A stretch of DNA of 64,000 nucleotides, taken from positions 1,526,001 through 1,590,000 of the forward strand of contig NZ_CP085442.1 in the NCBI RefSeq assembly GCF_023824195.1, given 5' to 3'. Every line of letters starts with the position of its first letter. Positions within the stretch are counted from its first letter, which is position 1. The notes beneath the pieces are model-generated. The model searched no databases. It was not told where the DNA came from and saw only the letters and a program-made list of their open reading frames with translations. Positions 1 to 8,766 of the stretch are shown here, in pieces. This DNA is from Priestia megaterium (GTDB lineage Bacteria; Bacillota; Bacilli; Bacillales; Bacillaceae_H). The position numbers and the translations under genes are program-made.

Positions 1-2
1 TA

Positions 3-497
3 TGTAAAGAATATGGAATAGAGAAGGACGGAAAGCTACTTGAAGCGGAGTACCGAACGTATTTGAACAATGGCCATCAGCTAATTGACGGAGCAATTGA
101 GGTAATTAATAACCTGAGCTGTCACTATGAGTTATATGTTGTTACAAATGGCGTATCGGCTACGCAATATAAGCGCCTTCAGGACTCAGGTCTATATCCT
201 TATTTTAAAGAAGTATTTGTTTCAGAAGATACGGGCTTTCAAAAACCTATGAAGGAATATTTTGATTATGTTTTTTCACGTATAAAAGAGCTGTCCGTAC
301 ATGAAACACTAATTGTTGGAGATTCTTTGAGTGCAGACATTCAAGGCGGGCAGCTAGCGGGTATTGATACGTGCTGGTTTAATCCTCAGGAAAAAAAGAA
401 TGATACAAATTGGAATTCAACCTATGAAATAGGAAGGCTTCAAGAGCTTTATGACCTGCTGAACGTAAATAATGAAGTAGCTTCGGTACAAGTGTAA
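3..497 (+). CDS. HAD-family phosphatase, YjjG/YfnB-like (5' truncated)
   Basis: The frame is open from the first bases of the window, so the start and catalytic motif I (DxD) lie upstream. What remains is the cap and C-terminal half of a HAD hydrolase. Motif II is VVTNG, the motif III lysine is in FQKPMKEYF, and motif IV is GDSLSADIQGG, followed by GIDTCWFNP. These are typical of the YjjG/YfnB group, which dephosphorylates small phosphate esters such as non-canonical pyrimidine nucleotides. The substrate here cannot be read from sequence. A TTG at 63 could be mistaken for a start, but codons upstream continue in frame with family-like sequence (EYGIEKDGKLLEAEYRTYL), so it is internal. A rho-independent terminator follows, so it is the last gene of its unit. 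Confidence 0.8.
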   Translation, partial: CKEYGIEKDGKLLEAEYRTYLNNGHQLIDGAIEVINNLSCHYELYVVTNGVSATQYKRLQDSGLYPYFKEVFVSEDTGFQKPMKEYFDYVFSRIKELSVHETLIVGDSLSADIQGGQLAGIDTCWFNPQEKKNDTNWNSTYEIGRLQELYDLLNVNNEVASVQV

Positions 498-521
498 AAG
501 TGTATAAACGTTAGAAAACGC

Positions 522-572
522 AAAAAGTGCTAACCTTTTCTTTAAACAAAAAGGGTTGGCGCTTTTTCTATT
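522..572 (+). terminator. Rho-independent terminator after the HAD gene
   Basis: AAAAAGTGCTAACC pairs with GGGTTGGCGCTTTTT with G-T wobbles, and a T-rich tract follows. Confidence 0.8.
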
Positions 573-600
573 TTATGGCTTTCAAAGGCTTAAAATACTC

Positions 601-695
601 TAGGGATATTGGTCTATAAATAGGATGGCCAAAGTAATCAATACAAATTTAAACAGTTTTATCTCAAAAGCAATAGGGTATTTTACCAATATCCC
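601..695. repeat. Widely spaced inverted repeat upstream of the ggt gene
   Basis: GGGATATTGGT (603-613) and its exact reverse complement ACCAATATCCC (685-695) flank about 70 bp just upstream of the gamma-glutamyltransferase. The arms are 11 bp and perfect. The spacing would suit a looping operator or a long leader hairpin. The right arm ends 18 bases before the ribosome binding site. No regulator is recognised. Confidence 0.5.
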
Positions 696-727
696 AGATA
701 AAGTAAGTAACTAGGAGGTCGTAAAAG

Positions 728-2416
728 ATGATTAATGGAAAAAGTTTATCTCGTTCAGGAAAGAGTTCATATAGAAGAGAAACAGCGGTTGGAAAAACAG
801 GAATGGTAGCCAGTGCTCATCCAATTGCAACAGACGCCGGAGAACAGGTGCTAAGAGCTGGAGGCAATGCAATTGATGCAGCAATTGCTGTTCAGTTTGG
901 TCTCAACGTTGGAGAACCGATGATGACCGGTATTGGAGGCAGCGGCTTTTTTATGGTATACCACAATGAAAGCAAAACAACTAAAATTTTTGACGGGCAT
1001 TCTCAGGCTCCTAAAGCAGCTTATCCTGAAATGTTTCTTGATGAAAATAAAGAAGTTATTCCGTTTAGAAAGCGTTCCACTCATGCAACAGCAATTGGAA
1101 TTCCAGGGATTTTAAAGGCGATGGAAGCAGCTCGTAAAGAGTATGGAACAAAACCCCTTGCTGAATTAATTGAACCGGCTGCCAAAGCAGCAGAAGCAGG
1201 TGTGGAAACAAACTGGGTTCTTGGAGATATTTTAAAAACATATGCCTATCGACTAGGAGAACATGCTAAGCAGCTATATTCCCCAAATGGCAAGCCTATG
1301 CAAGAAGGAGATATGATCAATAAAAAAGATCTTGCTAAAACATTCCGCATTCTTCAAGAAAAAGGTATCGAGGCTTTTTATGAAGGTGAAATTGCAGAAG
1401 CCATTATTTCAACGATCAAAGAGCACGGCGGTTTTATGGAACTGTCGGATTTGAAAGAATACCAGATTAAGATCGATGAGCCCGTGTGGGGAGATTATAA
1501 AGGATACCGAATTGCTTCTTCCAACATGCCTAGCGCAGGAGGAACCACCGTGCTGCAAATCTTAAAGCTATTAGAGGACTTTGATGTGTCTCAGTACGAC
1601 GTGAAATCTTGGGAAAAGTATTATTTGTTTGCAGAAGCTATGCGCATTGCATTTTCAGATAAAATTGCATTCTCTGGAGATCCAGCCTACAGTGACATTC
1701 CATTAAAAGGGCTTTTAAATGACGAATATATAAAGGAACGTCAAAAATTAATTAATTGGAAGCATAAAAATGAGAAAGTTGATTTTGGCAACCCGTGGGA
1801 TTATGAGAAAGGCCAAAAAGTGAACGTTGTGCGTCAGCCTTATGAACCTGAACGTGAGCTTAGCGAAACAACTCACTTCACGGTAGTTGACCGCTGGGGC
1901 AATATTGTCGCTTGTACATCGACTGTGGAACATCCTTTTGGTACAGGAATTATGGTTAAAGACCATGGATTTTTACTTAACAACGAGCTTACTGATTTTG
2001 ATGCTATTCCTGGAGGATTAAATCAAGCGGATGCAGGAAAGCGTCCGGTTAGCTGTAAAAGTCCAACCATCGTTTTTAAAGACAGTGAACCCGTACTCAC
2101 TTTAGGGTCTCCAGGCGGACCAACGATTGTAGGGTCTGTGTTTCAAACGCTTATTAATGTCTTAGACTATGGAATGGATATAAAAGAAGCGATTGAAGAA
2201 CCAAGAATTTTTAATAGTACAGGATCACTTATCGGTTGGGAAGCCGGAGTGGACATGAATGCCAAAGGAGAGCTAGAAGCCATGGGATTTAATTTTGGAG
2301 ATGAGCCATTCCCAATCGGAAATGTTCAAGGTATTCAAATTGATAAAGAAAACGGCCGTTTATTTGGAGCAGCTGATTCCAGCCGTGAAGGAAAAGCAAC
2401 CGGCTTAGACTCTTAA
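728..2416 (+). CDS. Gamma-glutamyltransferase (YwrD type)
   Basis: A 562-residue Ntn-hydrolase of the gamma-glutamyltranspeptidase family, which cleaves or transfers gamma-glutamyl groups from glutathione-like substrates. The N-terminal part carries MVASAHPIATDAGEQVLRAG and GGSGFFMVYH. The self-cleavage site and nucleophile is the first Thr (about residue 381) of TTHFTVVD, followed by the GSPGGPTIVGSVFQT loop of the small subunit. There is no signal peptide, unlike secreted Ggt of B. subtilis and like the cytosolic YwrD paralogue, so cytoplasmic action is likely. The start is ATG 728 with AGGAGGT at 713-719. It is a single-gene unit between strong terminators. Confidence 0.88.
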   Translation: MINGKSLSRSGKSSYRRETAVGKTGMVASAHPIATDAGEQVLRAGGNAIDAAIAVQFGLNVGEPMMTGIGGSGFFMVYHNESKTTKIFDGHSQAPKAAYPEMFLDENKEVIPFRKRSTHATAIGIPGILKAMEAARKEYGTKPLAELIEPAAKAAEAGVETNWVLGDILKTYAYRLGEHAKQLYSPNGKPMQEGDMINKKDLAKTFRILQEKGIEAFYEGEIAEAIISTIKEHGGFMELSDLKEYQIKIDEPVWGDYKGYRIASSNMPSAGGTTVLQILKLLEDFDVSQYDVKSWEKYYLFAEAMRIAFSDKIAFSGDPAYSDIPLKGLLNDEYIKERQKLINWKHKNEKVDFGNPWDYEKGQKVNVVRQPYEPERELSETTHFTVVDRWGNIVACTSTVEHPFGTGIMVKDHGFLLNNELTDFDAIPGGLNQADAGKRPVSCKSPTIVFKDSEPVLTLGSPGGPTIVGSVFQTLINVLDYGMDIKEAIEEPRIFNSTGSLIGWEAGVDMNAKGELEAMGFNFGDEPFPIGNVQGIQIDKENGRLFGAADSSREGKATGLDS

Positions 2417-2423
2417 TATTTAA

Positions 2424-2483
2424 AAAATGCATTATACGCTCTCTCTTTTGTAAAAAGGGAGAGCGTATAATGCATTAAAAAAG
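2424..2483 (+). terminator. Strong terminator after ggt
   Basis: AATGCATTATACGCTCTC pairs with GAGAGCGTATAATGCATT around a short loop; an A-rich tract follows, so it could work in both directions. Confidence 0.85.
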
Positions 2484-2880
2484 ATAAAAATGAGTAGGTA
2501 AAAAGAAGGAATATTTTTTTTCGAAAACATACTTTAGACCTTTATTATTATCATCCTAATATCCAGAAAGGAAAAAGAATAGAACGTTTTCATGTCCGAA
2601 TAATAAAAAAAAAGTACTGATTTTTCAAGGGATTGATGAAAACATAATGGTCGGAAAGCATAAAAAACGGAATAGCGCTTTCAATGCCGGAAAGATAAAG
2701 TGTTTAATCATGTAAAAAGTATAAAACGCAACGACTGGAAATCGTGGTTTGGAATGTAAAAAAAGCCGTACACTTTTTTTGAAAAACGGTTACATAAAAA
2801 AGGCTCTTACACGTAAACTTTGGTCCTAGTTACAGCTCAATGAAAAAGATGAAAATGAGAAATAGCTACATTTGGCATGT
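2484..2880 (+). other. Long AT-rich region upstream of sacB
   Basis: About 400 bases without a gene. It contains scattered elements: GAACGTTTTCAT (2583-2594), which shares 11 bases with a site at the levR promoter (36654-36664); two related tracts, TCGGAAAGCATAAA and CCGGAAAGATAAAG; and AGCGCTTTCA near 2674-2683, a weak cre-like sequence. No convincing antiterminator target or riboswitch is visible. The length alone suggests upstream regulatory input. Confidence 0.4.
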
Positions 2881-2934
2881 TTGACTTTCGTCATTTATCC
2901 AAGTAATCTTTTGGTTGAACGGAACCGGTTCTGT
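2881..2934 (+). promoter_or_regulatory. sacB promoter and LacI-type operator
   Basis: TTGACT (2881-2886), 17 bases, TAATCT (2904-2909) forms a sigma-A promoter. Immediately downstream is GGAACCGGTTCT with palindromic core AACCGGTT at 2923-2930, covering the expected transcription start. The same -35, spacing, -10 and operator arrangement occurs at the second levansucrase (34825-34877). The likely binding protein is the LacI-family repressor at 28311-29294; this link is inferred. Confidence 0.75.
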
Positions 2935-3003
2935 TTTCGGATTTTTGATAGCTAATTGAATTAATAAATTTATATTCTTTACTAACACAAAAGGAGAAAA
3001 CAT

Positions 3004-4458
3004 ATGAAAATGAAACGAGTTGCTAAGCATACAACTGCTGCTACATTGGCTGCAGCCCTACTAGTAGGCGGGGGATATCAAACATTTGCTAAAGGAAATG
3101 ACAGCAAAGACTTTAATAATAGCTACGGAATTTCGCATATTACTCGCGATAATATGGTGAAAATTCCACAGCAGCAAAACAGTGATCAGTTTAAAGTTCC
3201 TGCTTTTGATGAATCAACTATTAAAAACATTGCTTCTGCTAAGGGGAAAGATGCATCGGGAAATACGATTGACTTAGATGTATGGGACAGCTGGCCATTA
3301 CAAAATGCTGATGGAACAGTAGCAACTTATCATGGATATCAAATTGTGTTTGCCCTAGCAGGTGATCCAAAAGATTCGAATGACACGTCTGTTTATCTTT
3401 TCTATAAAAAAGCTGGAGACAAATCTATTGACAGCTGGAAAAACGCTGGAAGAGTGTTTAAAGACAGCGATAAATTCGTTCCAAATGACCCGCATCTTAA
3501 AAATCAAACACAAGAATGGTCTGGTTCTGCCACGTTAACGAAAGATGGTAAAGTTCGTTTATTCTACACGGATTATTCAGGTAAACAATATGGAAAACAA
3601 ACGTTAACGACAGCTCAAGTAAACATGTCTCAGCCAAACGATAATACGTTAAAAGTTGACGGAGTAGAAGATTACAAGTCAATCTTTGACGGTGACGGAA
3701 AGATTTATCAAACGGTTCAGCAGTTTATTGATGAAGGCGGTTATGACACAGGGGATAACCATACGCTAAGAGATCCTCATTACATAGAAGACAACGGACA
3801 TAAGTACCTTGTTTTCGAAGCTAACACTGGAACAGAAGATGGCTACCAAGGTGAAGACTCTCTATATAACAGAGCATACTACGGAGGAAATAATCCTTTC
3901 TTCCAATCTGAAAAGAAAAAGCTTCTTGAAGGATCTAATAAAGAAAAAGCTTCTTTAGCAAACGGGGCTTTAGGCATTATTGAGTTAAATGATGACTATA
4001 CGCTCAAAAAAGTAATGAAGCCGCTTATTACATCAAACACAGTTACAGACGAAATTGAACGTGCAAACATTTTCAAAAAAGATGGAAAATGGTACTTGTT
4101 CACCGATTCTCGCGGATCTAAAATGACGATTGATGGAATCGGACAAGATGACGTTTATATGCTAGGCTATGTTTCAAATACGTTAACAGGAAAATACAAG
4201 CCTTTAAATGATACGGGATTAGTTCTTCACATGAATTTAGATCCTAAAGATAAAACATTTACGTATTCTCACTTTGCCGTACCGCAAACAAAAGGTGATA
4301 ATGTCGTTATTACAAGCTACATGACAAACAGAGGCTTTTATGAAGACAACCACTCTACATTTGCACCAAGCTTCTTAGTAAATATTGACGGTTCAAAAAC
4401 ATCTGTTGTAAAAGATAGTGTTCTTGAACAAGGTCAGTTAACAGTGGATGAAGACTAA
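3004..4458 (+). CDS. sacB: Levansucrase, GH68, secreted
   Basis: A 484-residue secreted beta-fructosyltransferase that makes levan from sucrose and releases glucose. A signal peptide spans about residues 1-30 (KMKRVAKH start, hydrophobic core, AKG cleavage region). The GH68 five-bladed propeller has the nucleophile Asp95 in LDVWDSWPLQ, the transition-state stabiliser Asp in TLRDPHY (about 257) and the acid/base Glu in TDEIERAN (about 352). The sequence agrees with the B. megaterium levansucrase family. The start is ATG 3004 behind AAAGGAG. A terminator separates it from levB, 96 bases on, so levB probably depends on read-through or its own start. A close paralogue lies at 34975-36426. Confidence 0.96.
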   Translation: MKMKRVAKHTTAATLAAALLVGGGYQTFAKGNDSKDFNNSYGISHITRDNMVKIPQQQNSDQFKVPAFDESTIKNIASAKGKDASGNTIDLDVWDSWPLQNADGTVATYHGYQIVFALAGDPKDSNDTSVYLFYKKAGDKSIDSWKNAGRVFKDSDKFVPNDPHLKNQTQEWSGSATLTKDGKVRLFYTDYSGKQYGKQTLTTAQVNMSQPNDNTLKVDGVEDYKSIFDGDGKIYQTVQQFIDEGGYDTGDNHTLRDPHYIEDNGHKYLVFEANTGTEDGYQGEDSLYNRAYYGGNNPFFQSEKKKLLEGSNKEKASLANGALGIIELNDDYTLKKVMKPLITSNTVTDEIERANIFKKDGKWYLFTDSRGSKMTIDGIGQDDVYMLGYVSNTLTGKYKPLNDTGLVLHMNLDPKDKTFTYSHFAVPQTKGDNVVITSYMTNRGFYEDNHSTFAPSFLVNIDGSKTSVVKDSVLEQGQLTVDED

Positions 4459-4474
4459 GCGCTTTGCAATAGCA

Positions 4475-4520
4475 ACAAAAGAAAATGGTGATTGTAATCA
4501 CCATTTTCTTTTGTTTTATT
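4475..4520 (+). terminator. Terminator between sacB and levB
   Basis: ACAAAAGAAAATGGTGA pairs perfectly with TCACCATTTTCTTTTGT, then a T-rich tail. It would attenuate transcription into levB. Confidence 0.85.
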
Positions 4521-4554
4521 CGATGTAGACAAAAAAGAGAAAGGCGGGGTTTGT

Positions 4555-6120
4555 TTGAAGAAAAAAGGTGCTTATAAATGGCTAACGCTTGCCGTTCTTT
4601 TAGTTGTAATAGCTGGACTCATTATAGCAGCCGTATCCAAAAAAGAGGATACAAAAGACCAAGGAAAAGAAAAAGAGAATAAAAGTGAATCCACTTATCG
4701 CCCCGTGTATCACTTTAGCACACCTGATAAATGGAAAAATGATCCTCAAAAGCCCATTTATTTTGACGGGAAATATCATTACTATTACTTATACAATCAT
4801 GATTATCCTAAAGGGAACGGGACGGAATGGCGACATGCAACATCTAAAGATTTGGTTCATTGGAAAGATGAAGGAGTAGCTATTCCAAAGTATACAAATA
4901 AAAATGGCGATATATGGTCCGGATCCGTTGTAGAGGATAAAGAGAACACAGCAGGCTTTGGTAAAGGCGCAATTGTAGCGATTATGACCCAGCCTTCTGC
5001 CGATGGACAAAAGCAAGAACAGTATCTATGGTATAGTACCGATAGAGGAAAAACCTTTAAATCATATAGCGAAAATCCTATCATGCCTAATCCAGGCACC
5101 AAAGATTTTAGAGATCCCAAAGTCATATGGGATAATGAACATGACAAGTGGGTTCTCGTCATGTCAGAAGGTGAAAAAATCGGATTTTATGAATCTTCTA
5201 ATCTAAAGGATTGGACGTATACGGGAGGATTTGTAACTAAAGATATTGGCATTACCGAATGTCCAGATCTTTTTCAAATGAAGGCAGATGACGGGACAGT
5301 TAAGTGGGTTCTCGGGACAAGTGCAAATGGAAAAGAAAGCGGAAAGCCAAATACCTATGCTTATTGGACAGGAAATTACGATGGAACAACATTCACTCCC
5401 GATATGGACGAGCCGCAATGGCTCGATCATGGCTTCGATTGGTACGGAGCAGTCACGTTTGAAGACGGTAAAAATAAAGGTTCCTTAGAAAAACGCTACG
5501 CTTTTGCATGGATGAACAACTGGGATTATCCAGATAAGTCGCCAACGATGAAAGAAGGGTTTAACGGCTTCGATTCAGTAACCCGTGAAATTACGCTTTC
5601 AAAACAAGACGACGATCAGTACAGCCTGTTATCAAAGCCTGTAGAAGAATTAAATCAGCTAACTGATTCAACAAACTCTCTTGAACAAGTAGAAGTAAAC
5701 GGAGAGAAAAAGTTAAAGATAAAAGGTGAAGCTTATCAGCTTGATACAGATATTTCATGGTCAGATGCAGAAAATGTAGGCTTACGACTTCGGGAGTCCG
5801 CAGATCAAAAGCGGCACATTGATGTGGGCATTTTTGCAAAAGATAACGTCTTATATGTGAACAGAAGCTATAGCAATCAGCCTGATAAAAGCAAAAAGTA
5901 TGTGGAAAGCCGTGATTACTTTGATGCAGGCAAGAAAAATGTTCATTTGAAGATATTGGTAGATAAAACAAGCATTGAAGTCTTTGTTGATGATGGAAAA
6001 ACCGTGCATTCTAGCGAGGTGTTTCCGCGTCACAACGACCAAGGAATTACGCTTTTCTCTCAAGGAGGAACGTCTCTCTTTAAAAATATAGAAATCAAAC
6101 ATCTGCGCTCCATTCAGTAA
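4555..6120 (+). CDS. levB: Endo-levanase, GH32, membrane-anchored or secreted
   Basis: A 521-residue GH32 hydrolase, matching B. subtilis LevB (YveB), which cuts levan internally to short oligofructans. The N-terminus has a lysine-rich start and one hydrophobic segment (about residues 9-27) without an obvious cleavage site, so it may stay anchored outside the cell. The nucleophile is Asp63 in KWKNDPQKP, the stabiliser is in DFRDPKV and the acid/base Glu is in TECPDLF. The C-terminal beta-sandwich follows SFD-type strands (TSIEVFVDDGK). The start is TTG 4555 behind AAAGGCGGGG. The sacB-levB order matches B. subtilis and couples levan synthesis to partial breakdown. Confidence 0.9.
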   Translation: MKKKGAYKWLTLAVLLVVIAGLIIAAVSKKEDTKDQGKEKENKSESTYRPVYHFSTPDKWKNDPQKPIYFDGKYHYYYLYNHDYPKGNGTEWRHATSKDLVHWKDEGVAIPKYTNKNGDIWSGSVVEDKENTAGFGKGAIVAIMTQPSADGQKQEQYLWYSTDRGKTFKSYSENPIMPNPGTKDFRDPKVIWDNEHDKWVLVMSEGEKIGFYESSNLKDWTYTGGFVTKDIGITECPDLFQMKADDGTVKWVLGTSANGKESGKPNTYAYWTGNYDGTTFTPDMDEPQWLDHGFDWYGAVTFEDGKNKGSLEKRYAFAWMNNWDYPDKSPTMKEGFNGFDSVTREITLSKQDDDQYSLLSKPVEELNQLTDSTNSLEQVEVNGEKKLKIKGEAYQLDTDISWSDAENVGLRLRESADQKRHIDVGIFAKDNVLYVNRSYSNQPDKSKKYVESRDYFDAGKKNVHLKILVDKTSIEVFVDDGKTVHSSEVFPRHNDQGITLFSQGGTSLFKNIEIKHLRSIQ

Positions 6121-6227
6121 TTTCCCTATTTTTAAAAAGGAGGAGCAGAATATCGCCTTATTGTGGTTTAGGACTAGGCAGAAAGGGTACATGTCTACTA
6201 ACAGCAAATGAAAGGGTGTTTATTCAA

Positions 6228-6662
6228 ATGGAAGAGAAAATGAGACAACTAATAGAGGGACTTAATACCGATTTAGCGGGTGAATATTCGGCGGTTATTC
6301 AGTACACTTACTATGCGTCTACAGTAACCGGCCTAGAATATCAAATTTTAAAACCTTTCTTTGAAGGAGAAATTCCTGACGAGCAAGGACATGCCCTTTA
6401 TTTATCAGAAAAAATCAAAAACCTTGGCGGTGAGCCAACAACAAAGCCGGCTGAGGTGAAGCACGTCTCAAACGTGACGGAAATGCTTAAAGAAGCGAGC
6501 AAGGCTGAAAAAGAAACTATCCAGCGCTACGAAGAGCGTAAAAAGCAAGCAGAAGAGTTAGGGTTAACAGAGCTTGTTGTAAAGCTTGAAGATATGATTG
6601 CAGATGAAACAAATCATATGGAAGAAATGGAACGTTTATTAAAAGATCCCCGACTAAGTTAA
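6228..6662 (+). CDS. Ferritin-like diiron protein
   Basis: A 144-residue, almost wholly helical protein. Iron-ligand-type residues are visible in GEYSAVIQY (Glu), IPDEQGH (Glu and His) and the last helix DETNHMEEM (Glu and His), the pattern of a four-helix ferritin/bacterioferritin-like domain. It may bind or oxidise iron, or protect against peroxide; substrate and oligomer state are not visible. ATG 6228 is preferred over GTG 6216, because the GTG overlaps the AAAGGG ribosome binding site. It is a single gene between terminators. Confidence 0.72.
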   Translation: MEEKMRQLIEGLNTDLAGEYSAVIQYTYYASTVTGLEYQILKPFFEGEIPDEQGHALYLSEKIKNLGGEPTTKPAEVKHVSNVTEMLKEASKAEKETIQRYEERKKQAEELGLTELVVKLEDMIADETNHMEEMERLLKDPRLS

Positions 6663-6675
6663 TCATACAAAATAC

Positions 6676-6718
6676 GTAAAAAGCATCCCGTACTAGGTGT
6701 TACGGGATGCTTTTTTGT
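6676..6718 (+). terminator. Terminator after the ferritin-like gene
   Basis: AAAAAGCATCCCGTA pairs with TACGGGATGCTTTTTT. Confidence 0.9.
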
Positions 6719-6964
6719 AATTTAAAAAGGAAATAAAACATCATGTACGCATGTTTCTATCAATGAGAGGAAAGTAATATTTTTGAAATTATCTATCGCT
6801 TTGAAAAAATTTATAGTAAAATAATTATTTGGCTGCATATGGCAGCAACTATTTGCGGGGCATCACATACATATAAAGGCTAAAAGGGTATCCGTATATT
6901 GAAACCGCTTTTATCTTCTGTAAGAAAAACCATGGTATGCCCGCAGTTGCAAGGAGAGAGAAAG

Positions 6965-8425
6965 ATGAGGAAACGAATCATGACAGCGCTGCTGCTTGTC
7001 ACTGTTTTAGCTGCAATGGAAGGAACCATTGTCAGTACGGCTGTTCCAAGAATTACAAGTGATTTGTCGGGCATTGAGCTAGTTAGCTGGGTATATGCCA
7101 TTTATATGCTGACAACTGCTGTATCTACACCTATATACGGAAAGTTAGCGGATCTATTCGGCCGCAAAAAAGTTATGCTTGTTGGAATCATTATTTTCTT
7201 AATCGGATCGATACTTTGCGGACTTAGCTTTTCGATGCAACAATTAATTGTCTATAGAGCTATCCAAGGGCTAGGCGCCGGGGTCGTTATGCCGCTTACA
7301 ATGATTATTATTGGCGACTTGTATGAAGAAGCAAAAGAAAGAGCCAAAGCGCAAGGATGGATTAGCGCAGTTTGGGGAGTTGCGGGAGTTCTCGGGCCTC
7401 TTCTTGGGGGATTCTTAGTGGATACGCTGTCTTGGCGCTATATTTTCTTTTTAAATATACCGTTTGGACTAATGGCTTTTTTTGTTCTTTTAGTAAACTA
7501 TAAAGAAGAAGTGGTAAAAGAAAAACGCTATATCGATTATATTGGAGCGGTGACGTTTTCAGTGGGAACAATTGCGTTTTTATACGCGCTTTTAACCGGA
7601 AGTCAGCATCAAAACTGGGGAGATCCGACCATTATAGGGTTATTTGTTCTAGCTGTTCTAACATTCATTGGCTTTATTTATATAGAAAAGAAATCGCCCG
7701 AACCTCTTATCCCGCTTGAACTGTTTTCCATTCGAAGTGTATCTGTTATAAACTTATTAACACTTCTTGTCGGATCAGTAGTTATTAGTATTACGGTCTA
7801 CCTTCCAATTTGGAGTCAAGGAGTTCTGGGGAAAAGTGCAACCGCTGCAGGTTTTGTGTTAATGCCTATGCCCGTATGCTGGACGATTGGTTCATTGCTT
7901 TCAGGGAATTTAGTAGGGCGTCTTAAAACGCACTCCATTCTTACGCTAGGTACGGCAATCGTAAGTACGGCATGTTTTATGCTGTTTTTAGTCTCCACCC
8001 ACTCACCCGTATTTTTAATTTATGTAGCCGTTGGGGTCCTTGGGTTAGGAATGGGTATTATTACGCCTATTTTTATGTTAGTTATTCAATCAGCGGTCCC
8101 AGCTAGCAAAAGAGGAGTAGCGGTGGCTCTTAATACGTTTACAAACACATTTAGTCAAACGCTAGGTTCCGCAGTGTTTGGTACAATCTTCAACTTAGTA
8201 ACGCTGTCGCAAGCAAAGAAATTAGGGCAAGAAAATTTAAATGCTTCGTTTGAGACAGGCGGGGTACCAGCAGAAGAACTGTCAAAGCTGCATGAAATTC
8301 TTGCATCAGGTGTTCATATTATTTACAGTGGAACGTTTTTAGCTGCTTTACTAAGTTTTGCTGCCTCATGCTTATTAGTAAGAAACGAACATAAAAAAAT
8401 AAAGACCATATCTATGCAAAAGTAA
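6965..8425 (+). CDS. MFS drug efflux transporter, DHA2 (EmrB/QacA) family
   Basis: A 486-residue protein with about 14 hydrophobic segments, the DHA2 hallmark. The first loop carries GKLADLFGRKKVML (MFS motif A), and helix 5 carries GWISAVWGVAGVLGPLLGG (motif C, typical of antiporters). It probably exports lipophilic drugs or dyes using the proton gradient; the substrate is not predictable. ATG 6965 follows AAGGAGAG at 6951. An in-frame TTG at 6899 would add 22 non-hydrophobic residues and has no ribosome binding site. It lies alone, with a 336-bp structured repeat starting six bases after its stop codon. Confidence 0.85.
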   Translation: MRKRIMTALLLVTVLAAMEGTIVSTAVPRITSDLSGIELVSWVYAIYMLTTAVSTPIYGKLADLFGRKKVMLVGIIIFLIGSILCGLSFSMQQLIVYRAIQGLGAGVVMPLTMIIIGDLYEEAKERAKAQGWISAVWGVAGVLGPLLGGFLVDTLSWRYIFFLNIPFGLMAFFVLLVNYKEEVVKEKRYIDYIGAVTFSVGTIAFLYALLTGSQHQNWGDPTIIGLFVLAVLTFIGFIYIEKKSPEPLIPLELFSIRSVSVINLLTLLVGSVVISITVYLPIWSQGVLGKSATAAGFVLMPMPVCWTIGSLLSGNLVGRLKTHSILTLGTAIVSTACFMLFLVSTHSPVFLIYVAVGVLGLGMGIITPIFMLVIQSAVPASKRGVAVALNTFTNTFSQTLGSAVFGTIFNLVTLSQAKKLGQENLNASFETGGVPAEELSKLHEILASGVHIIYSGTFLAALLSFAASCLLVRNEHKKIKTISMQK

Positions 8426-8430
8426 CGGAA

Positions 8431-8766
8431 GAGGCTGTTACAAAAGTATTTTAGTTGAAGGACAAACCGAACGAGTTTGATTGAGAATCAAACTCGTTCG
8501 GATTTTTTTATGGGTATGGTGAATGTAGCTTTCATGCATATAGTTGCTTCTAGCTGTTGATTGGAGGGCAAGACGAAGACTCCTGCGTGGAAAGCGGAAT
8601 AGGTGAGACCCCGCAGGAGCATATGCGACGAGGAGGCTCAGCGCCCGCCCGCGGAAAGCGAAGTCTTGCACGGAAATCAACAGCGGTGTAACAAGCGATT
8701 CATACGAACTTATTTATCCCATTTGTTCGTCTTTAGATTGGATTGATTTAGTTATGTCTCAGTCTC
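8431..8766. repeat. 336-bp structured dispersed repeat, copy 1
   Basis: Matched by a second copy of identical length at 32351-32686. The ends are imperfect inverted repeats (GAGGCTGTTACA and TGTCTCAGTCTC). Near the left end is a perfect 16-bp hairpin (8467-8501) followed by a T-run. The centre is GC-rich compared with its surroundings, with nested stems: GCTGTTGATT (8553-8562) with AATCAACAGC (8675-8684), and CTCCTGCG with CGCAGGAG. A T-run follows the right end. Copy 2 differs from it by paired changes that keep the stems. It starts six bases after the MFS stop codon. It could be a MITE-like element, a structured RNA or a dispersed terminator module. A spurious minus-strand ORF (8438-8680) reads through it. 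Confidence 0.85.

Noticed and set aside
851..1084. Minus-strand ORF inside ggt, and similar ORFs inside other large genes
   Set aside because: They lack ribosome binding sites and domains and lie fully inside well-supported genes on the other strand or frame.
2484..2880. SacY/SacT-type antiterminator target in the sacB leader
   Set aside because: No RAT-like sequence overlapping a terminator was found, and the promoter with LacI-type operator lies downstream at 2881, so the leader is short.
8438..8680. Minus-strand 80-residue ORF
   Set aside because: It reads through the 336-bp structured repeat. The matching ORF in copy 2 (32400-32600) arises from the same repeated bases; the shared sequence reflects the repeat, not a protein family.
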